A stretch of 64,000 nt of DNA from NCBI RefSeq assembly GCF_017591425.1, contig NW_024467121.1, positions 23,634,707 to 23,698,706 of the forward strand. The letters run 5' to 3'. The position numbers and the translations under genes were made by a program. This document shows positions 59,560 through 64,000 of this stretch, in pieces. The DNA is from Ochotona curzoniae (Eukaryota > Chordata > Mammalia > Lagomorpha > Ochotonidae). How positions within the stretch are numbered: the first letter of the stretch is position 1; each line of letters begins with the position of its first letter. A model generated the notes under the pieces. That model was not told the origin of the DNA. It saw nothing but the letters and a program-made list of their open reading frames with translations, and did not search any database.

Positions 59560-59790
59560 GACTCTAAATCAGAAAGGAGGAAGTCAAACTGTTACTGTTT
59601 GCAGATGATATGATTTCATACAGAGGAAAGCCTAAACTCCAAAAAGTTAGTAGAATAAATTCAGCAGTGTTGCTAAACATAATGTTAACATACAAAAATC
59701 TGTATCACTGTTATAAAGTGATAGTGAATTACCTGAAGAAGAAATCAAGAAAGAATCTCATATTCAGAAACTCAACAATAGCAAAATAAA
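59560..59790 (+). mobile_element. L1 ORF2 reverse-transcriptase fragment (older, interrupted L1)
   Basis: Translation through 59583-59624 reads VKLLLFADDMISYR; the FADD catalytic motif of L1 reverse transcriptase is at 59598-59609. The frame degrades downstream ('ttagtagaataaattcagca', 'ccgtgttgctaaac'-type sequence) and stops at 'aatagcaaaataaa'. A dead fragment, no function. Confidence 0.85.
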
Positions 59791-60845
59791 CAACCCTGTT
59801 AAGAAACAGGCAAAATAAATGAGCAGGCATTTTTCAAAAGAACAAATTCAAATGGTCAATATGTGTGAAAAACTGCTCAGCCTCCCTAGCTATTAGGGAC
59901 ATGCAAATAAAAACCACACTGAAATTCCACCTAATTCCAATGAAAATGACCCACATTCAGAAATATACTAACAGTACCTCTGGTGAGGATGTGGGGAAAA
60001 AGTGACATACTCTTTCACTGTTGGTGGGAGTGTAGGCAAGTACTGATACTATGGAAGTCAGAATAGAGTGCTAAGAAAACTGAAAGCTGATCTAACATAG
60101 GACCTAGCCATCCAATTCCTGGGAATATGTCCAAATGAAGTGAAATCTGCATGAGAAAGTGACATGCATGCCTATATTTATAGCAGCACAACCACAACAG
60201 TGAAGACATAGAAACAGCCCACATGCCCTTCATAAGAGAAATAAATAATACAATTGTGGTACACCTGCTCCATGGAATACCACACAGCCATTAAAAAGAA
60301 TGAAACTCTGCCATTTGCAACAAAATGGTGCCAAATAGAGACCATTATGCTCAGTGAAATAAGTCAGTTCCAAAAAGACAAATTCCATATGTTCTGCCTA
60401 AGGAAACCTTAATGAGAAATACAAAAAGTTTGATATATAGGTAAGAATTTACATACATATACTTTCACGATTAACTATGTAATGGAGAACAGCGTATCAG
60501 GAAATGAAGGAACTTTGCAGTAGGCATCTTGACTCACAAATGAAAGGATGACTCCTGATGAAACAGTTAAGTATACCTTGACAATAAGATACTAGATTTT
60601 CCAGCTTTGTCTATACCTACAATGCCACGATGCACTTAAATAGTAGAATGTTACACTAGTAACTGTTACTAAAGTACTATATAAGTGTAATGATATGGGG
60701 GAAACAATAGGAGGGGGAAGCGAAATGGGAGAATGGCAAGGGAAAGAGGGCTATGCCTAAACTTACAAAACTGCAACATGGAGAATAATAACACGATTTT
60801 AAGAAATTAAAAAGGAAATCAAAAAAAGAATCCTACGTCTAGTGA
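59791..60845 (+). mobile_element. 5'-truncated L1 3' end inserted into the older L1
   Basis: Order matches the L1 ORF2 C-terminal region and 3' end: 'gagcaggcatttttcaaaag', 'gggacatgcaaataaaaacc', 'ggtgaggatgtggggaaaaa', 'actgttggtgggagtgtagg', 'ggaataccacacagccatta', 'atgctcagtgaaataagtca'. It ends in an (AAAT)n tail near 60847-60870. Many stops and indels; no coding capacity. Confidence 0.8.
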
Positions 60846-60870
60846 TTGCAATGAAATAAATAAATAAATA

Positions 60871-61309
60871 ATCAATTAACCAATCCTAGGAGTAAACTTA
60901 GCCAAGATGTGAAAGAGTCCTACAATCAATAAAGTTCTTGATGAAAGAAGTCTAAAGGGAACACACATAAAAAATGAAAAGATAGTCCATATTCTTAGAC
61001 TAGAAGTTAAATATTATTAAATTAATCATACTTTCCAAAGTAATTTTAAAATTTACTGAAATTCCTACCAAAATGTCAATGGCATTTTTTACAGAGGTAG
61101 AAATACAACTGAAATTCTCATGAAACCACAGAAGATCCAAGCAACTAAAGAAATTTGAGCAAAATGTTCAAGGAAGGGGATATTATACTACCTGAATTAA
61201 TATTACAAAGCTATACTTACTAAAACAGCATAGAATTAGCATTAAAAACAGATACACAGACCAAAAGAACACAATAGAGACCCCAGAAATAAACCCATCC
61301 ATCTATAGC
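60871..61309 (+). mobile_element. L1 ORF2 fragment, continuation of the older L1
   Basis: 'ccaatcctaggagtaaactt' onward matches the ORF2 stretch just after the RT core. It continues through 'ctgaaattcctaccaaaatg', 'caatggcattttttacagag', 'cagcatagaattagcattaa' and 'aacacaatagagaccccaga'. In the L1 consensus this follows what is at 59790, so the two pieces are one element split by 59791-60845. Confidence 0.8.
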
Positions 61310-61604
61310 CAGGGCTGGCTAATTCTTTTCTCTGTGGCACCAGCATCCCTTATGGGTACTAGATGATGTCCCAGCTCTCTCCAGCTCTTTCTTTGCACTT
61401 TGGGGAAGCAGCAGAGGATGGACCAAATTCTCGGAACCCTGCACCCACATGAAGATCAGGAAACAGCTCCTGGCTTTGCATCAGCTCAACTCTAACCCCT
61501 TGCAGCCATTTGGGGGAGTGAACCATCAGTGGAAGATCTTTCTATCTCTGCTTCTCTCTCTCTGTAAAGTATGTCTTTCAAATAAAAATAAAATTTTTTT
61601 AAAA
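61310..61604 (+). mobile_element. CSINE, plus orientation, inserted in or next to L1
   Basis: 'agggctggctaattcttttc', 'accagcatcccttatgggta', 'gtgaaccatcagtggaagat', tail 'tctttcaaataaaaataaaa'. It begins exactly where the L1 ORF2 match ends. Confidence 0.9.
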
Positions 61605-61702
61605 AAGAAAACCCCCCAAAATCAATGCTCTAATACAAAAATATAAAACTTTAATAAATAAAAATGTTTAAAAAATTGTGATGGTATAACATTAATTAGA
61701 GC

Positions 61703-62034
61703 ATTTATTTATTATTTATTTATTTATTTTTATTGGAAAGGCAGATACACAGAGAGGAGGAGAGAGACAGAGAGGAAGATCTTCTGTCCCATGATTCACT
61801 CTCCAAGTGACTACAAAGTCTGGTGCTGCGCAGATCCAAAGCCAGGAGCCAGGAACTTCTTCCATGTCTCCTAAACAGGTGCAGAGTCCCAAGGCTTTGG
61901 GCCGTCCTCGACTGCTTTCCCAGGCCTCAAGCAGGGAGCCGCATAGGAAGTGGAGCTGCCAGGATTAGAACTGGCACCCATATGGGATCCTGGCGCGTTC
62001 AAGGTGAGAACTTTAGCCACTACACACCGGGCCC
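61703..62034 (-). mobile_element. CSINE, minus orientation
   Basis: Complete reverse copy from the (ATTT)n tail through 'ccatgattcactctccaagt' and 'gggccgtcctcgactgcttt' to 'ctacacaccgggccc'. Confidence 0.95.
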
Positions 62035-62266
62035 TGGTTCACTCTTCAAATGGCCAAAACAGCCAGATGGAAGCCAGAAGCCAGGAACTCTGAGTCTCCC
62101 ATGCAAGTGACAATGGCCCATGGCCTTGGGCCATCACCTACTGCTTTTGCATCAGACAAACAGCAGGGAGAGGGTCAGGAGAGCAGTCAGGATTCATCCT
62201 GTTGGTTTAATATTGATGCCAGTGTTCTAAGAGGTGGCTTCATTTGCTTTGCTACAACACTAGCCT
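62035..62266 (-). mobile_element. CSINE, minus orientation, lacking its tail
   Basis: Starts abruptly at 'tggttcactcttcaaatggc' and continues to 'tgctacaacactagcc'. The tail-side part is missing at the junction with the younger copy. Confidence 0.85.
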
Positions 62267-62729
62267 TGCTTTTCCGCATTTTGTGAATTATAACAATGGA
62301 CATATTTTGAACTTCTATGTCATTTTGATTTTGAAAATCATAATAAAAATGTAAAGTTAATAGCAGAGGAGGTTCAACATAATATAGCAATGGAAGGTAC
62401 AGGGAAAATCTTGAGCTTTGTTATGAACATAAAAGTGCTTTAAAAATAAAGCTTATTGATTAAAAATTACAAAGAATTAGGACTGTATTTATAAAAACAT
62501 AACAAAGATGAAGATTAAGAGCAAAAGAAAATAAAGCACCAACCCTACCCTCTAACAAAGTCCAATTCAGTATAATATAAGGAATGTAAAAATACCCATG
62601 GAAGAAGAAACACAAGTTGCTAATAAACATTTATAAAATATTAAATTTCACTAATTATTTAAGTAAATGCATGAAAAACATACTAGCGTCAAATATTTAT
62701 TTTATGTCTACTCTGCAAATAGTGGGACT

Positions 62730-62915
62730 TGTTCTTCACATTTATGATCACAATTAATCACACAGTGATTGCTTACTGCTTTCCTCTGTAAATACGAAGT
62801 TTAATGACTTGCCTGAGGTCACCCAAGTGGTGAGTAGCCACACCCAGACACAAATACTAATCCATCCAACTCTAACGGGATAGTTGCACCTGCTGTGCAA
62901 TACTGTCTCACATTC
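62730..62915 (-). mobile_element. MIR
   Basis: 'aatgacttgcctgaggtcac', 'ccaagtggtgagtagccaca' and 'cacctgctgtgcaatactgt' in reverse-MIR order. Confidence 0.75.
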
Positions 62916-63179
62916 TTTGAGATCATAATGAATTATTACACACAAAAATGACCCAATTAAAATTTGTTTCCATAGTATTTAGTAATGTGAAAAAATACGA
63001 TACTAAGTAAAGAGCAGATGTAAAATTGTGTGTATGTTTAATCTGAATCACAACAGGTATACATAACGTATATACATATATATGAAAAACTAACTGAAAG
63101 GAAATATGTCAGAAAGTGAAAACAGTTCTCTCCATGATATCACAAAAATGTTTTCCTTAATTCTTTATATTTTTCTCTT

Positions 63180-63380
63180 TTTTTCTTTATTTTTTAATTT
63201 AATTAATTACATATTGCATTATGTGACACAGTTTTATAGGCACTGGGATTCCCTCCACCCCTCCCCTAACCTTCCATATTGTTCATTGCATTTAAGGCAA
63301 TTTATATAATCACAAAAATACAAATGTTACATTTAAAGTCCATGTTACTATCGCAACAATCTTTTTTCCATGTTGAATAA
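63180..63380 (-). mobile_element. L1 3' end, minus orientation
   Basis: 'attgcattatgtgacacagt', 'tttataggcactgggattcc' and 'ctccacccctcccctaacct' are the reverse complement of the lagomorph L1 3' UTR also seen at 40700-40790. Confidence 0.75.
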
Positions 63381-64000
63381 GTTTGATTTTTCCTTTATTT
63401 ATAATTGTAATTTCTCTATCAACTTCCACTGCTCAATAAGAATTTAATGTATGTGCACATATACCATCCTTTATCCGTGTAGACTTCATAGCACAGACAC
63501 AGAACGAGTAAAGTGCCAAGTTCAAAGAGTAATGTTACAAGTTCCTGTGCTAGTTTTGAGATCCATCTGCAGCATGGTTACTTTAATCTCATTTAAAAGG
63601 ATAATTGACCCTAACTCATTTTCATAGAAAATTTAGGTAATTGCTAGCTTTACAGAGCATGGACTTTCCCCTGACTTTTCATATACCAGCCATATTATGT
63701 AATTGCACTTGCATGAAATATTTTACTACTATAATTCAAATGACAATAAATGCTTCTAAAGTAAAACATAACACCTTAATTTTTAAATCTTTTATATTCT
63801 GGTTTGGCTTTGCAAACAACTAGCAGAAGGCAATATTAGTCTCCTATTGTAGAATATAATTTTGTAGTATCCCAATCTACATCATCTAAACATGCAAGGG
63901 AAAAAAATAGTTCAACCGGGTGGTGTGTTCTTTACTTCAATTAAACTCACACAGTTGGATACCTACTGTTGCCAAAACAGTAATATAATTTATACATTAT
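63381..64000. other. AT-rich segment, nothing recognised
   Basis: May be further degraded L1 near its left edge. No gene, exon or confident repeat seen. Confidence 0.35.

Larger units (their letters stand above)
56261..64000 (-). other. SDCCAG8: Inferred SDCCAG8 intron upstream of the exon (partial)
   Basis: Everything to the right of the exon acceptor is 5' intron in the minus-strand sense. I looked for the expected preceding peptide region, a Cys-Cys containing helix ending in TR, and did not find it, so the intron runs past the window edge. It holds SINEs, an L1 cluster and an unassigned 1-kb segment, each listed separately. The intron call rests on inference from the single exon. Confidence 0.6.

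Noticed and set aside
59583..59790. Functional reverse transcriptase
   Set aside because: Only a short L1 RT piece remains, followed by stops and interruption by another L1.

Overview
This is a stretch of mammalian nuclear DNA, almost entirely intronic or intergenic. It carries at least 35 copies or fragments of one tRNA-headed SINE of about 300-350 bp, in both orientations. The head reads like 'gggcccggcgcagtggcgca' and the tail is a run of AAATAAATAAATC. This is the lagomorph C-repeat (CSINE). The least diverged copies (24468, 26964, 45846, 56684) have a B-box variant 'ggttctaatcc' and a 'cggacggaagatcttcctct' tail that I associate with pika (Ochotona) more than rabbit. Pika is an inference; lagomorph is well supported. 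Older mammalian repeats (MIR, L2, hAT-type DNA transposons, L1) fill much of the rest.

The one confident coding feature is a single 132-bp internal exon on the minus strand at 56129-56260. It has canonical splice sites and encodes 43 whole codons of a heptad-repeat coiled coil matching the C-terminal part of SDCCAG8 (NPHP10/BBS16), a centrosome and ciliary-base protein. The neighbouring SDCCAG8 exons were not found, so both flanks are read as SDCCAG8 intron: upstream intron to the right, downstream intron to the left for an unknown distance.

Layout. 1-15 kb: relatively GC-rich, few SINEs, MIR/L2/hAT relics, and a compact CpG island at about 10.73-11.19 kb that looks like a promoter with no gene recognised. 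15-43 kb: AT-rich, many SINEs of mixed age and orientation, L2 and MIR fragments, an L1 3' end at 40.6-40.8 kb and a (GA)n tract at 38.4 kb. 43.4-45.8 kb: a GC-richer block of degenerate tandem repeats with spacing near 60 bp, probably the 5' region of a lagomorph L1 or another lineage-specific element. 45.8-48.5 kb: a young SINE, then an old SINE running into a 320-bp pure purine tract of AAGAG and GGAA repeats. 48.5-52.6 kb: a SINE-free gap. 52.6-56.1 kb: MIRs and SINEs. 56.1-64 kb: the SDCCAG8 exon, a young SINE with clear target-site duplication, an unassigned 1-kb segment, then a nested L1 cluster and stacked SINEs.

I see no bacterial, phage, CRISPR or operon-like system, no intact transposon gene, and no evidence for a new multi-gene system. 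Nearly all open frames of 60-190 codons are chance frames, repeat-derived frames or low-complexity artefacts. The most useful leads are the SDCCAG8 exon, the orphan CpG island, the tandem-repeat block, the nested L1s and the young SINE subfamily.
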